From assembly GCA_019244185.1 (NCBI GenBank), contig JAFATB010000014.1:437587-501586 (forward strand): 64,000 bases of DNA. Direction: 5' to 3'. Source of the DNA: Acidobacteriota bacterium (GTDB lineage Bacteria; Acidobacteriota; Thermoanaerobaculia; Gp7-AA8). The notes under the pieces were generated by a model that saw nothing but the letters and a program-made list of their open reading frames with translations, searched no databases and was not told where the DNA came from. How positions within the stretch are numbered: the stretch's first letter is position 1; every line of letters starts with the position of its first letter. The position numbers and the translations under genes are program-made. Of the stretch, positions 35,479-44,195 are shown piece after piece.

Positions 35479-36393
35479 ATGAGCGCCATGCGCTTCACGC
35501 TCGTGCCCTTGCTGCTGCTATTCGCGATCGCGGTGCATGCCGACTACCGCGAGTTCACCGAGATCCCTGTCGATCCGCGCCTCGCCACGCAACTGCGCCA
35601 GGCTGCGGAGGCGACGCTGAAGGCGTATCCGAAACTGAAGGCGGAAGATCTCGCGCTGAGCGCCGTCGACCTGACGAACCCGAACACGATCGGCCGCGCC
35701 GACGTGCAGGGCGACGCGCCGTTCTATCCCGCATCGGTGATCAAGCTCTGCTACATGATCGACGTCTTCGCCACGCACAAGGAGCACATCGGCGACGTCG
35801 ACCGCGCGCTGCACGAGATGATCTCCGTCTCCGACAACGACGCCACCGCGTATCTCGTCGACATCCTCGCCGGCACGACTCCCGGCCCGCCGCTGCAGGG
35901 GCGCGCGCTCACGCGCTACATCGAGCGGCGCCGTGCGATCACGAAGCGTTTCCAGCGCCTCGGATACACGGACAGCGTCAACGCCATGATGAAGCCGTGG
36001 AGCTTCGGCCCGTTCGGCCGCGAGCTGCAGGCGCTCGGCGAGAACCGCGTCAACCGCAACAAGCTCACGCCGAACGCGACCGCGTCGCTGCTGCTCTGGA
36101 TCGTGCGCCGCCACGCGCCGTCCGCCGACGCGATGATGACGCTCCTCGAACGCCCGCTCGCGCCGCCGCGCAAGGAAGAGAACCAGGTGTCGGAGTTCAT
36201 CGGCGCGTCGCTGCCGGAAGGCGCGAAGCTGTGGTCGAAGGCCGGCTGGACGAGCGAGGTGCGCCACGACGCGGCGTACATCGAATTGCCGAACGGCCGC
36301 AAACTCGTGCTGGTCATCTTCACGCGCGGCCTCGCCGACGACGTCACCCTCATTCCCGCCATCGCGAAATATCTCCTGACGGAGCTCCAATGA
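35479..36393 (+). CDS. Class A beta-lactamase-like serine hydrolase
   Basis: A 304-residue exported protein. The signal peptide is MRFTLVPLLLLFAIAVHA, from either ATG at 35479 or 35488. Penicillin-recognising motifs are SVIK (S86-K89), SDN (S118-N120) and a KAG in place of KTG (K254). E188 and N192 have the spacing of the class A omega-loop Glu/Asn pair. It could hydrolyse beta-lactams or act on peptidoglycan peptides. Its TGA overlaps the start of the S9 peptidase gene, and a peptidase-rich neighbourhood favours a cell-wall or peptide role. Antibiotic resistance is not shown. Confidence 0.8.
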   Translation: MSAMRFTLVPLLLLFAIAVHADYREFTEIPVDPRLATQLRQAAEATLKAYPKLKAEDLALSAVDLTNPNTIGRADVQGDAPFYPASVIKLCYMIDVFATHKEHIGDVDRALHEMISVSDNDATAYLVDILAGTTPGPPLQGRALTRYIERRRAITKRFQRLGYTDSVNAMMKPWSFGPFGRELQALGENRVNRNKLTPNATASLLLWIVRRHAPSADAMMTLLERPLAPPRKEENQVSEFIGASLPEGAKLWSKAGWTSEVRHDAAYIELPNGRKLVLVIFTRGLADDVTLIPAIAKYLLTELQ

Positions 36394-38489
36394 AACGGAT
36401 CGCCATCCTGCTGGTTTTCTGTTTTGCCGCCGTTCTGCAGGGCGCGCCGAAACGCGCCATCACCGAGACGGACTTATTGAAGTTCAAGTGGGCCGCCGAT
36501 CCGCAGCTCTCGCCCGACGGCGCGCAGGTCGCGTACGTCGTCGTCAACGTGAACGAGAAAGGCGAGCGCTACGAGACCGCGCTCTGGCTCGTCGCGTCGA
36601 CGCCCGGCGCCGCACCGCGCCAGCTCACGCACGGACCGCGCGACAGCGCGCCGCGCTGGTCGCCGGACGGCAAGACCATCGCGTTCCTGCGCGGCGTCGA
36701 GAAAGACGGCAAGCCGCAGCCGCCGCAGATCTATCTCCTTCCGCTTGCGGGCGGCGAGCCGCGGGCGCTGACGAACGACGCGACGACGCCAAAAGGCGCA
36801 AGCTCGATCGCGTGGTCGCCGTCCGGCGATCGCATCGCCTTCACCGCCACGACGCGTCCCGACGACTTCCAGCCGAAGAAAGACGGCGAGCGCGAGTCCG
36901 ACGTGCGCGTCGTGACGCAGGCGGAGTATCGCGAGGACAACGACGGCTACGCCGATCCGTCGCGCAACACGCACCTCTGGGTCGTGAACGCCGAAGGCGG
37001 CGACAAGCCGCTGCAGCTGACCAGCGGCGACTTCGACGAATTCAATCAGGCGTGGAGCCCGGACGGCACGCGCATTTACTTCCTCTCCACGCGCACGGCC
37101 GAGTCGTACTACGACGCGCCCGACGTCAACGTGTACGCCGTGCCCGCGCGCGGCGGCGAGCTCACCACCGTCGCCGACATCCACGGCCCGATCGGCGCGT
37201 TCGAGCCGAGCCCCGACGGCAAGTGGATCGCGTTCTCGGGCTGGGAGAGCGACACCACGCGCTCGTACAACGAGTCGGATCTGTTCGTCGCGGCGATCAG
37301 TGGCGGCGCCGCGCGCAACGTTACTTCATCGCTCGACGGTGACGTCCTCGGCGGACTCGCCGCCGATCAGCATCCGCCGCGCGCGAACCGCGGTCCGCGT
37401 CCGCTGTGGAGCGCCGACTCGAAGACGATCTACGTCACCGTCGCCGCGAAAGGCGTGTCGAACCTCATGCGCGTCGACGCCGCGAGCGGACGCATCGAGC
37501 CGTGGACGCGCGGCAACCGCGAGACGCTGACGTATACGCGCGCGAGCGGACGCACCGTCGTGCTCGTGTCGACGCCGACCATCATCACGGACCTCTTCAG
37601 CGTCGACGACAAAGGCACGCTCGCGCAGCTCACGCGCGTCAACGACGCGCTCTTTTCCGAGCTCACGCTCACCGAGCCGGAAGAGCTCTGGTTCGACAGC
37701 TTCGACGGCCGCAAGATCCAGGCGTGGATCCAGAAGCCGCCCGACTACGACGCGGCGAAGCAGTACCCGCTCATCCTCAACATTCACGGCGGCCCGCACG
37801 CGGCGTACGGCTACACGTTCGTGCACGAGTTCCAGTGGATGGCGGCCAAGGGCTACGTCGTGCTGTACGTCAACCCGCGCGGCAGCTCGTCGTACGGTGA
37901 GGAATTCGGCAACGTCATCCAGTACAAGTATCCGGGCGACGACTACAAGGATCTGATGGCCGGCGTCGACGTGCTCGTCGCGCGCAAGCTCGTCGATCCG
38001 AAGAAGCTCGGCGTCACCGGCGGCAGCGGCGGCGGCGTGCTCACGAATTGGACGGTGACGCAGACCGACCGCTTCGCCGCGGCCGTGTCGCAGCGCTCGA
38101 TCTCCGACTGGGCGTCGTGGTGGTACACGGCCGACTTCACGATGTTCCAGCCGATGTGGTTCCAGAAGACGCCGTGGCAGGACCCGCGGGAGTTCGCCTC
38201 GCGCTCCGCGATCACCTACGTCGACCGCATCCACACGCCGATGATGTTCATCGAGGGCGAGTCCGACTATCGCACGCCGCCCAGTGCCGGTGGCGAGGCG
38301 CTCTTCCGCGCGCTCAAGTATCTGCACCGCCCGACGGTGATGGTGCGCTTCCCCAACGAGCCGCACGAGCTCTCGCGATCCGGTCAGCCATGGCACCGCG
38401 TCGAGCGCCTGCAGCACATCGTCGGCTGGTTCGACATGTGGCTTCTCGGCAAGAAGAACGAGGCGTACGAGAAAGGTTTACGGCGTTGA
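36390..38489 (+). CDS. Secreted S9 family (acylaminoacyl-peptidase-like) prolyl peptidase
   Basis: A 699-residue exported serine peptidase. The signal peptide MKRIAILLVFCFAAVLQG is followed by WD40-like TolB propeller repeats (LSPDG, WSPDG, WSPSG, WSPDG units) to about residue 430. The alpha/beta-hydrolase domain has Ser S546 (GGSGGG), Asp D626 (GESDYRTPP) and His H659 (EPHELSRSG). It should cleave short peptides in the periplasm. The start overlaps the preceding hydrolase stop by four bases. Only one base separates its stop from the M48 peptidase start. Confidence 0.92.
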   Translation: MKRIAILLVFCFAAVLQGAPKRAITETDLLKFKWAADPQLSPDGAQVAYVVVNVNEKGERYETALWLVASTPGAAPRQLTHGPRDSAPRWSPDGKTIAFLRGVEKDGKPQPPQIYLLPLAGGEPRALTNDATTPKGASSIAWSPSGDRIAFTATTRPDDFQPKKDGERESDVRVVTQAEYREDNDGYADPSRNTHLWVVNAEGGDKPLQLTSGDFDEFNQAWSPDGTRIYFLSTRTAESYYDAPDVNVYAVPARGGELTTVADIHGPIGAFEPSPDGKWIAFSGWESDTTRSYNESDLFVAAISGGAARNVTSSLDGDVLGGLAADQHPPRANRGPRPLWSADSKTIYVTVAAKGVSNLMRVDAASGRIEPWTRGNRETLTYTRASGRTVVLVSTPTIITDLFSVDDKGTLAQLTRVNDALFSELTLTEPEELWFDSFDGRKIQAWIQKPPDYDAAKQYPLILNIHGGPHAAYGYTFVHEFQWMAAKGYVVLYVNPRGSSSYGEEFGNVIQYKYPGDDYKDLMAGVDVLVARKLVDPKKLGVTGGSGGGVLTNWTVTQTDRFAAAVSQRSISDWASWWYTADFTMFQPMWFQKTPWQDPREFASRSAITYVDRIHTPMMFIEGESDYRTPPSAGGEALFRALKYLHRPTVMVRFPNEPHELSRSGQPWHRVERLQHIVGWFDMWLLGKKNEAYEKGLRR

Positions 38490-38490
38490 C

Positions 38491-39834
38491 ATGAAGTGCA
38501 TCGGCGCGTTGCTCCTGCTGTTCGCGATCGCGTGCTCCGCGTTCGCCGCTCCCGCTCCGCAGCTCAGCGACCGCGAGCTCCCGCCGGGCCTGATCGTGCC
38601 CGAGGCGGCGAAGCCGGGGCCGGACTTCGACGTCGAGCGCGCGACGCAGGCATATCTCGACGTGCTGACGCCGGAGCAGCGCGCGAAGTCCGACGCGTAC
38701 TTTGAAGGCGGCTACTGGCTCGAGCTGTGGGGCTTGCTCTACGGTCTCGCCGTCGCCGCGCTGCTGCTCTTCGGCGGTCTCTCCCGCCGCATGCGCGACG
38801 CCGCGCAGCGCGTGACGCGCCGGCCGTTCCTCTCGACGTGGCTGTACGTCGCGATGTGGCTCCTCGTCGCGCAGCTGCTCGAGCTGCCGCTGGCGATCTA
38901 CAGCGGCTACTTCCGCGAACATCAGTATGGGCTCTCGACGCTCACGTTCGGCGGCTGGCTGCGCGAAGGCGCGATCGGCCTCGGCGTGTCGCTGATCCTC
39001 GTGCCGCCGCTGGTGGCGCTGCTCTACGTCGCCGCGCGCAAGGCCGGCGAGCGGTGGTGGGTGTGGGCGAGCGGCATCATGTTCGTGGCCATCCTGCTGC
39101 TGATCATGATCGCGCCGGTCGCGATCGCGCCGCTCTTCAACAAGTACACACCTTTACCATCCGGCACCGTGCGCGACGAGGTGCTCTCGCTCGCGCGCGC
39201 GAACCGCATCCCCGCGACGAATGTCTATCTCTTCGACGCCTCGAAGCAGACCACGCGCGTCAGCGCCAACGTCTCCGGGATGCTCGGCACGACGCGCGTC
39301 TCGCTCAACGACAACCTCCTCGCGCGCACGTCGCTGCCCGAGATCCGCGCCGTTCTCGGCCATGAGATGGGGCACTACGTGCTCAATCATCCGATGCGCC
39401 TGACGATCTATCTCACCCTCGTCGTCGCCCTCGGATTCTTCATCGTCCACCGCGCGCTCGATGCCGCGCTGCGCCGCTGGGGCTCGCGCTGGGGCGCCGG
39501 CGATCGCACCGATCCCGCAGCGCTGCCCGCGGCCGTCGCGATCTTCGCGATCTTCTTCTTTTTCGCCACGCCGCTCGTGAACACGATCACGCGTCAGGCG
39601 GAAGCGGAGGCCGACGCCTTCGGCATGAACGCAGCGCGCGAGCCGCACGGGTTCGCGACCGTCGCCATGCGCCTCTCGACATACCGCAAGCTCAATCCCG
39701 GTCCGCTCGAGGAGATCCTCTTCTACGACCATCCGAGCGGCGCGGATCGCGTGCGCCGCGCGATGACGTGGCTGAAGGAAAACCAGAACGACCCGCACGT
39801 GCTCGCGTCGATGGCCACCGCCGCGAAAAAGTAG
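38491..39834 (+). CDS. M48 family (Ste24/CAAX prenyl protease-like) membrane metallopeptidase
   Basis: A 447-residue membrane zinc protease. The zinc motif is HEMGH at 291-295 with the third ligand E371 (EAEADAFG). Several transmembrane helices flank the site, and the N-terminal CAAX-protease region contains EGGYWLELWGLLYGL and REHQYGLSTLTFGGW. Bacterial homologues take part in membrane protein quality control. A signal-like segment (residues 3-20) starts the protein. It is the last gene of the 33.8-39.8 kb run. Its TAG lies in a 12-bp palindrome that also holds the stop of the convergent methyltransferase gene. Confidence 0.9.
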   Translation: MKCIGALLLLFAIACSAFAAPAPQLSDRELPPGLIVPEAAKPGPDFDVERATQAYLDVLTPEQRAKSDAYFEGGYWLELWGLLYGLAVAALLLFGGLSRRMRDAAQRVTRRPFLSTWLYVAMWLLVAQLLELPLAIYSGYFREHQYGLSTLTFGGWLREGAIGLGVSLILVPPLVALLYVAARKAGERWWVWASGIMFVAILLLIMIAPVAIAPLFNKYTPLPSGTVRDEVLSLARANRIPATNVYLFDASKQTTRVSANVSGMLGTTRVSLNDNLLARTSLPEIRAVLGHEMGHYVLNHPMRLTIYLTLVVALGFFIVHRALDAALRRWGSRWGAGDRTDPAALPAAVAIFAIFFFFATPLVNTITRQAEAEADAFGMNAAREPHGFATVAMRLSTYRKLNPGPLEEILFYDHPSGADRVRRAMTWLKENQNDPHVLASMATAAKK

Positions 39835-39843
39835 CCGCGGCTA
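39832..39843. other. 12-bp palindrome containing both convergent stop codons
   Basis: The perfect palindrome TAGCCGCGGCTA holds the TAG of the M48 peptidase gene (39832-39834) and, on the other strand, the TAG of the ICMT-like gene (39841-39843). It is too short to be a sure terminator. Confidence 0.6.
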
Positions 39844-40335
39844 CGGCGTGTACGGCGTGAGCCGCGGCAGCCAGCGATGAACGTGCCGGCGGTACGCGGC
39901 GTATTCGTCGCCGAACGAGCGCTGCAGCTTCGGCTCCTCGTAGAGCAGTACGAGGAGCGTCACCGCGCCGGCGAAGATCGCCGCGAGCCAGAACAACTCG
40001 TTGCGGATCGGCGGCAGCAGGAACGCCTCGCCGAGAAGGCAGAGCAGCATGCCGGCGTACATCGGATTGCGCACGAAGCGATAGCAGCCGCGCGCGACGA
40101 AGCGGCGCGGCGGATCGAACGGCGCCGGCGTGCCGTGCCCCGTCCAGCCGAACTCCCACGTGCAGAGCAGCATGACGCCGAGGCCGAGGGCCATCGGGAT
40201 CAGCGGCCAGCCGATGCGCGGCGCGAGCGCGACGCCCTTGCCCGCCGCGATCCAGCGCGGGAAGAACCACGTCCACATCGACACGAAGACGGCCGCCATC
40301 ACGAACGACCGCAAGAGAGCAAACGCGCGCGTCAT
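39841..40335 (-). CDS. Isoprenylcysteine/phospholipid methyltransferase-family membrane protein
   Basis: A 164-residue membrane protein with the ICMT/PEMT signature near the C-terminus: CYRFVRNPMYAGMLLCLLGE then EEPKLQRSFGDEYAAYRRHV and WLPR. Members methylate small-molecule, lipid or protein thiol or amine acceptors using SAM; many bacterial ones are uncharacterised. Four to five helices are visible. Its start overlaps the stop of the upstream membrane gene (ATGA), giving a two-gene operon. Confidence 0.85.
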   Translation of the reverse strand: MTRAFALLRSFVMAAVFVSMWTWFFPRWIAAGKGVALAPRIGWPLIPMALGLGVMLLCTWEFGWTGHGTPAPFDPPRRFVARGCYRFVRNPMYAGMLLCLLGEAFLLPPIRNELFWLAAIFAGAVTLLVLLYEEPKLQRSFGDEYAAYRRHVHRWLPRLTPYTP

Positions 40336-40724
40336 GGAGCCTCCGCTGGTTTCACCCCGCTGCCGAAGACGAGCATCGCGAACCCGATCGCGAAGAGCGT
40401 GTAGATCGCCGTCACGATGACGAGCGAGGGCGTTGCGTGCGCGATCACGACCTTGAGCAGCGTGATCGCGCCGATGGCGAAATGCGTGAAGTTGCCGACG
40501 GAGACGGGACGGTTGTAGATGCCGCCGATGAGGCTGTTCTTCGCCAGCCAGTTCACCATCGCGAAGCCGACGTAGAGCGAGCCGGTGACTTGCGTGAGCA
40601 GCGTGGGGACGAGATCCGCGGTGATGCTCATCGCGCGCAGCAGCTCCTGCGGCGCGAACAGCGCGACGACACCGGCGATCCCCATCGCAAGCGCACTGGC
40701 GGTCATCACGATTCGGCTTTGCAT
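40332..40724 (-). CDS. Small four-helix membrane protein
   Basis: A 130-residue protein with four hydrophobic helices (about 5-25, 42-62, 75-95 and 100-122) and little loop. No family is assigned with confidence. It lies upstream of and overlapping the ICMT-like methyltransferase gene, and divergent from a small Cys-containing protein gene (47 bases). Confidence 0.65.
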   Translation of the reverse strand: MQSRIVMTASALAMGIAGVVALFAPQELLRAMSITADLVPTLLTQVTGSLYVGFAMVNWLAKNSLIGGIYNRPVSVGNFTHFAIGAITLLKVVIAHATPSLVIVTAIYTLFAIGFAMLVFGSGVKPAEAP

Positions 40725-40771
40725 GCGCCGATCTTAACGCTACGATCCGTCATCCCTAGGACTGGAAGAGC

Positions 40772-41152
40772 ATGACCGATCGCTTCGATCATCTGTCCCG
40801 CAGCAGCAGCGGCCTTCATTACGTGCGCGACCGCAAAGGCGGCGTCATGCGCGTGCTCACCGACTCCGAGCTCGCCGACTTCGACGATCCGCCGCCGTGC
40901 CCGCAGTGTTCCGAGCAATTCGGCTGCGACCATTTCAACTGTGCCGGCGAGCCGCTCCTCGGCGAGCAGGAGCTCGAATCAAATGTCCCCGCCGAATGGC
41001 TCCCGTTCGCGAAGGAAAACGGCGTGAGTCGCGGCGACGTCGAGCGTCTGCGCGCGATCGAGTTGCACGAAGGGGAGTACCGGCTCGCGGCGGGCGCGCA
41101 GGCGGACATGCGCACGCAGGAGCTCGTGCTGCTGCTGAACGAAGAGCGCTGA
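40772..41152 (+). CDS. Small hypothetical protein with a Cys cluster
   Basis: A 126-residue acidic soluble protein. Residues 43-57 read CPQCSEQFGCDHFNC, a four-Cys cluster with nearby His that looks metal-binding. The remainder is helical and acidic. No family recognised. Convergent with the next gene (16 bases). Confidence 0.6.
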   Translation: MTDRFDHLSRSSSGLHYVRDRKGGVMRVLTDSELADFDDPPPCPQCSEQFGCDHFNCAGEPLLGEQELESNVPAEWLPFAKENGVSRGDVERLRAIELHEGEYRLAAGAQADMRTQELVLLLNEER

Positions 41153-41167
41153 ACGTCGACGCTGGCC

Positions 41168-41842
41168 TCAGTCGCCTGCGCCGACGAAGATCAGCTCCGC
41201 GCCGGGGTGGTCGAGCCAGTCGGGCGTGTCGAGCTGCGCGTAGCGGCGGTCGCGGAAGCGCTGCTGCAGCGACGGCGGGAACGGCGTCGGAATGGTGACG
41301 TGCAGCTCGAGCCCATCGAAGAGCTCCGACTGGAGATCGGGCGGATCGCTGAGACCCCACAGCGACGGATCGGGATTCGCGACGGTCACGATCACATCGC
41401 CGCTGCGTTCGAGCGCGAGGTGCGCGGCGACGGAGTCGTTGCGCTTCCGCTGCACGTGCCAGCGCAGATGCGCGTGCGCGCCGTGCCACATGAGGTCGTA
41501 CATGCCCTGCGCGAACGGCTGCGCCGCGGGCAGATGGCGCAGGCCGCGCGTCTTCGTGCCGTACACCTGCGCGCCGAGGGCCGCGTGCATGTCGTCGGGG
41601 GTCAGTACGAGATCGACGAAACCCCAGAAGCGATCGTGGCCTTTCGCGCGCGGAACGCGTTTGCGGCCGATGGCGATGAGGCGCTCGAACACGCCATCGG
41701 CCGGCGAGAGCAGCATCAGCAGACGCTGCACGTCGCCCAGGTCGGTGGGATGTTGTTCTTCGACGCGCGGACGGTAGAGAAACGTGATCGAACCGTGCTC
41801 GAGTGTCTCTTCCGCCGCGACCGCTGACGTTCGCGCCATCAT
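41168..41842 (-). CDS. Conserved hypothetical protein
   Basis: A 224-residue soluble protein. The pattern GSITFLYRPRVEEQHPTDL, then VQRLLMLLSP, IAIGRKRVP and RFWGFVDLV, is that of a widespread but uncharacterised bacterial family whose members start with a GSI-F-YRPRV strand. HAHLRWHVQRKR and SVAAHLALERSG follow. No catalytic motif or signal peptide. It lies 26 bases downstream of the lipoprotein gene on the same strand, so the two may be co-transcribed. Confidence 0.7.
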   Translation of the reverse strand: MMARTSAVAAEETLEHGSITFLYRPRVEEQHPTDLGDVQRLLMLLSPADGVFERLIAIGRKRVPRAKGHDRFWGFVDLVLTPDDMHAALGAQVYGTKTRGLRHLPAAQPFAQGMYDLMWHGAHAHLRWHVQRKRNDSVAAHLALERSGDVIVTVANPDPSLWGLSDPPDLQSELFDGLELHVTIPTPFPPSLQQRFRDRRYAQLDTPDWLDHPGAELIFVGAGD

Positions 41843-41868
41843 CCTTCACTACTTCAAATCAGGTGCCG

Positions 41869-42567
41869 TCAATCGCCGGAAACGAGTGCATTCATCCGCC
41901 ATTTCTCGCCTTCTTTGAGGAAGCCAGCCCGCAGCGCGATCGGGCTGCGGATGAGCGCGTCTTCGACGTAGCCGGAGTGCCCGTCGAACGTCGTGATGCG
42001 GCGCCAGCCGTGCTGCGCCGGCTCGAGCTTGACGATGTCGTACGAGAGGGTCGCGATCGGCTTGCCGTTCGGCGCGTCGTGCAACGGAACGGAATCGCCG
42101 AGGATCGCGCCGCTGGTGAAGGCGTCATGGGATTCAGGCCAGGCGCTGTAGACGTACGGCGCCCAGAACATCCCTTCGCGGAACGAGCCGCCGTGCGTGA
42201 GGATCGTCGCGAGCTCGTCCCACGCGCCGGGACGCGCGAGCGCGTCGCGCAAGGCCGCGCTGCCGCCGCCCGCGCCGAACGACGTGCGGATCTTCGGATC
42301 GCTCAGCGCGACGACGGCGTCGACGTCGCGCCGATGCACCGCGTCGAGGAGCTGGTGGCGATACGCGGCGAAGCTCGCGTCGCGCTTGCCTTCATCGACC
42401 GGCGTGAGCTTCGGCCCCGCGACATTCGGCAGCGTTGGCTGCGCGGCTTGCGAGGTCGTCGGCGGTGGCGATGGCGGCGTCTGCGATTCCGTCTGCGCGG
42501 GCTCCGGTTGCGTCTGCCGCGTACACGCGATCGCCAGGAGAACACCGACTGCGAAAAAGCGCTTCAT
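41869..42567 (-). CDS. Hypothetical lipoprotein with SH3-like C-terminus
   Basis: A 232-residue predicted lipoprotein. The signal MKRFFAVGVLLAIAC ends in a lipobox Cys, followed by a Pro/Thr/Gln-rich linker (residues 17-50) that would span from the membrane. A middle helical domain (AAYRHQLLDAVHRRDVDAVV) precedes a bacterial SH3-like segment: VPLHDAPNGKPIATLSYD then HGWRRITTFDGHSGYVED. Such domains often bind peptidoglycan or peptides. It is divergent from the DJ-1/PfpI gene by 39 bases. Confidence 0.75.
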   Translation of the reverse strand: MKRFFAVGVLLAIACTRQTQPEPAQTESQTPPSPPPTTSQAAQPTLPNVAGPKLTPVDEGKRDASFAAYRHQLLDAVHRRDVDAVVALSDPKIRTSFGAGGGSAALRDALARPGAWDELATILTHGGSFREGMFWAPYVYSAWPESHDAFTSGAILGDSVPLHDAPNGKPIATLSYDIVKLEPAQHGWRRITTFDGHSGYVEDALIRSPIALRAGFLKEGEKWRMNALVSGD

Positions 42568-42606
42568 GCGCCCGTTCTTTGCAACCCTCGGGCGCGGAGG
42601 ATCACC

Positions 42607-43191
42607 ATGGATGTGAAAGGTCGCAGAATCGCCATCATCGTCACCGACGGGTTCGAGCAGATCGAGCTGACGAGCCCGCGTGAGGCGCTCGAGAAAGCGG
42701 GGGCGAAGTGCCTCGTGCTCGCGCCGAAAGGCGGCGAGGTGCAGGGTTTCAAACATCACGACAAAGCGGACAAGATCAAAGTCGATCTCGAGCTCGGCAA
42801 GGCCGACCCGAACGACTTCGACGCGGTACTGCTCCCCGGCGGCGTCATCAACGGAGACGCCATTCGCGTCGAGGAGAAGGCGCAGCAGTTCGTGCGCGAC
42901 ATCGACCGCGCCGGCAAGCCGGTCATGGTCATCTGCCACGGCGGCTGGATTCTCGTTTCGTCCGGACTCGTGCGCGGCCACACGATGACCAGCTGGCCGA
43001 CGCTGCAGGACGACATCCGCAACGCCGGCGGCACGTGGCAGGACAAGGAAGTCATTCGCGACCGCAACTGGGTCAGCAGCCGCAAGCCGGACGATCTCCC
43101 CGCATTCAACCGCGCCATCGTCGAGCTGCTCGCGGACACCGCGAACCGTGCGAACGCGCGTCCCGAGTCGCGCGACGAAGCGCGCGCGTGA
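42607..43191 (+). CDS. DJ-1/PfpI family protein
   Basis: A 194-residue protein of the PfpI/YhbO group. The nucleophile elbow has C110-H111 (VMVICHGGWIL) and an upstream acidic residue in FEQIELTSPREAL. Family members have been described as general stress protein 18, intracellular peptidase or glyoxalase/protein deglycase. The start has GGAGG nine bases upstream. The last 20 residues are a charged extension. A strong hairpin follows the stop codon. Confidence 0.9.
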   Translation: MDVKGRRIAIIVTDGFEQIELTSPREALEKAGAKCLVLAPKGGEVQGFKHHDKADKIKVDLELGKADPNDFDAVLLPGGVINGDAIRVEEKAQQFVRDIDRAGKPVMVICHGGWILVSSGLVRGHTMTSWPTLQDDIRNAGGTWQDKEVIRDRNWVSSRKPDDLPAFNRAIVELLADTANRANARPESRDEARA

Positions 43192-43202
43192 GGTGATGCG
43201 AG

Positions 43203-43236
43203 CCCGCGCGACGGCGCATGTGCGTCGTCGCGCGGG
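43203..43236. terminator. Hairpin after the DJ-1/PfpI gene
   Basis: An 11-bp stem (43203-43213 with 43226-43236) with a 12-base loop, 11 bases after the PfpI stop codon. No T-tract follows. Confidence 0.5.
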
Positions 43237-43297
43237 GATGCGTCGTCACGGCAACGGCCGCGACTTTCCGCCGCGACGCGCGTTATTCTCCGCGGCG

Positions 43298-44182
43298 ATG
43301 ACGCGAAGGCACTGTCCGCTCTGCGGTGAGGATCGGCCGCGCCTGCTCGCGACGGTCGCGGCGCGCACGATCTGCGACGGCAACACCACGTACCGTCCCG
43401 ACGCGCCCTCGCTCCTCGGCATCGACACCGCGGCGGAATTCGCGTTCGTGCGTTGTCTCGCGTGCGGCTTCGTCTACGCGCAGGACGCGCCCGGCGCGGC
43501 GCTGCTCGAGCGGCTCTACAACGTTGTCATCGACGCGGAGCGCGCGTACGCGGAGTCGCATCAGCCTTCGTGGGTCGCGCATCAGCTGCAGCTTGCGGCG
43601 ACGCTGCTCGCGCGCTTCGAAAATCGCGAGACCGCGAACATCCTCGACTACGGTTGCGGCCACGGCGCGATCGTGCGCGCGCTCGCGTGCACCGGCTACG
43701 AGTACGCGGAGAGCGTCGCCGCCGCGGGACGCGCGCGCGGTTTGGCGATCTTCTCCGACATGAACGAGATCCGCGCCCGCGCGCCGTTCGACGGGATCGT
43801 GCTGAGCGACGTCCTCGAGCACGTGCCGGAGCCGCGCGCCACGCTGGCCACGTGCCGCGACCTGCTGCACGCCGGCGGCTGGATCTGCGTCAGTGTTCCC
43901 GACTTCAGCGAGCGCCGTGCGCGGGCGGTGTTCGACGCGCTGCGCCGCGGCGAGGCAGTCACGCGCGAGGTGAACCCGTGGGAGCACCTCAACTACTTTT
44001 CGCCGGAGACGCTCGCGGCGATGCTGACGCGCGGCGGTTTCGTCGTCGAACCGTACGCGACGGCGACGTTCGGGTTGCGTCCGGCCGGGTGGGGCAATGC
44101 GCTCAAGTCCGCCGGCCGCATGCTCGGGTTCGCCGCGCGTCCGCACGCGACGACGACGACGCTCCTCGCCCGGCGCGACTGA
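43298..44182 (+). CDS. SAM-dependent methyltransferase with N-terminal zinc ribbon
   Basis: A 294-residue class I methyltransferase. The N-terminus has two Cys pairs, CPLC (residues 5-8) and CLAC (near 51-54), forming a zinc ribbon as in sugar C-methyltransferase-type proteins. Motif I is NILDYGCGHGAIVRAL, and the acidic post-motif region contains VLSDVLEHVPEPRATL. ISVPDFS-like and NYFSPETLAAML segments complete the fold. The substrate is probably a nucleotide sugar or small metabolite, but this is inferred from the family. Confidence 0.85.
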   Translation: MTRRHCPLCGEDRPRLLATVAARTICDGNTTYRPDAPSLLGIDTAAEFAFVRCLACGFVYAQDAPGAALLERLYNVVIDAERAYAESHQPSWVAHQLQLAATLLARFENRETANILDYGCGHGAIVRALACTGYEYAESVAAAGRARGLAIFSDMNEIRARAPFDGIVLSDVLEHVPEPRATLATCRDLLHAGGWICVSVPDFSERRARAVFDALRRGEAVTREVNPWEHLNYFSPETLAAMLTRGGFVVEPYATATFGLRPAGWGNALKSAGRMLGFAARPHATTTTLLARRD

Positions 44183-44195
44183 ACCGGCCCGGAGC

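Noticed and set aside
35479..36393. An antibiotic-resistance beta-lactamase
   Set aside because: SxxK and SDN are present, but KTG is KAG and the context is peptidases; the sequence does not show beta-lactam hydrolysis.
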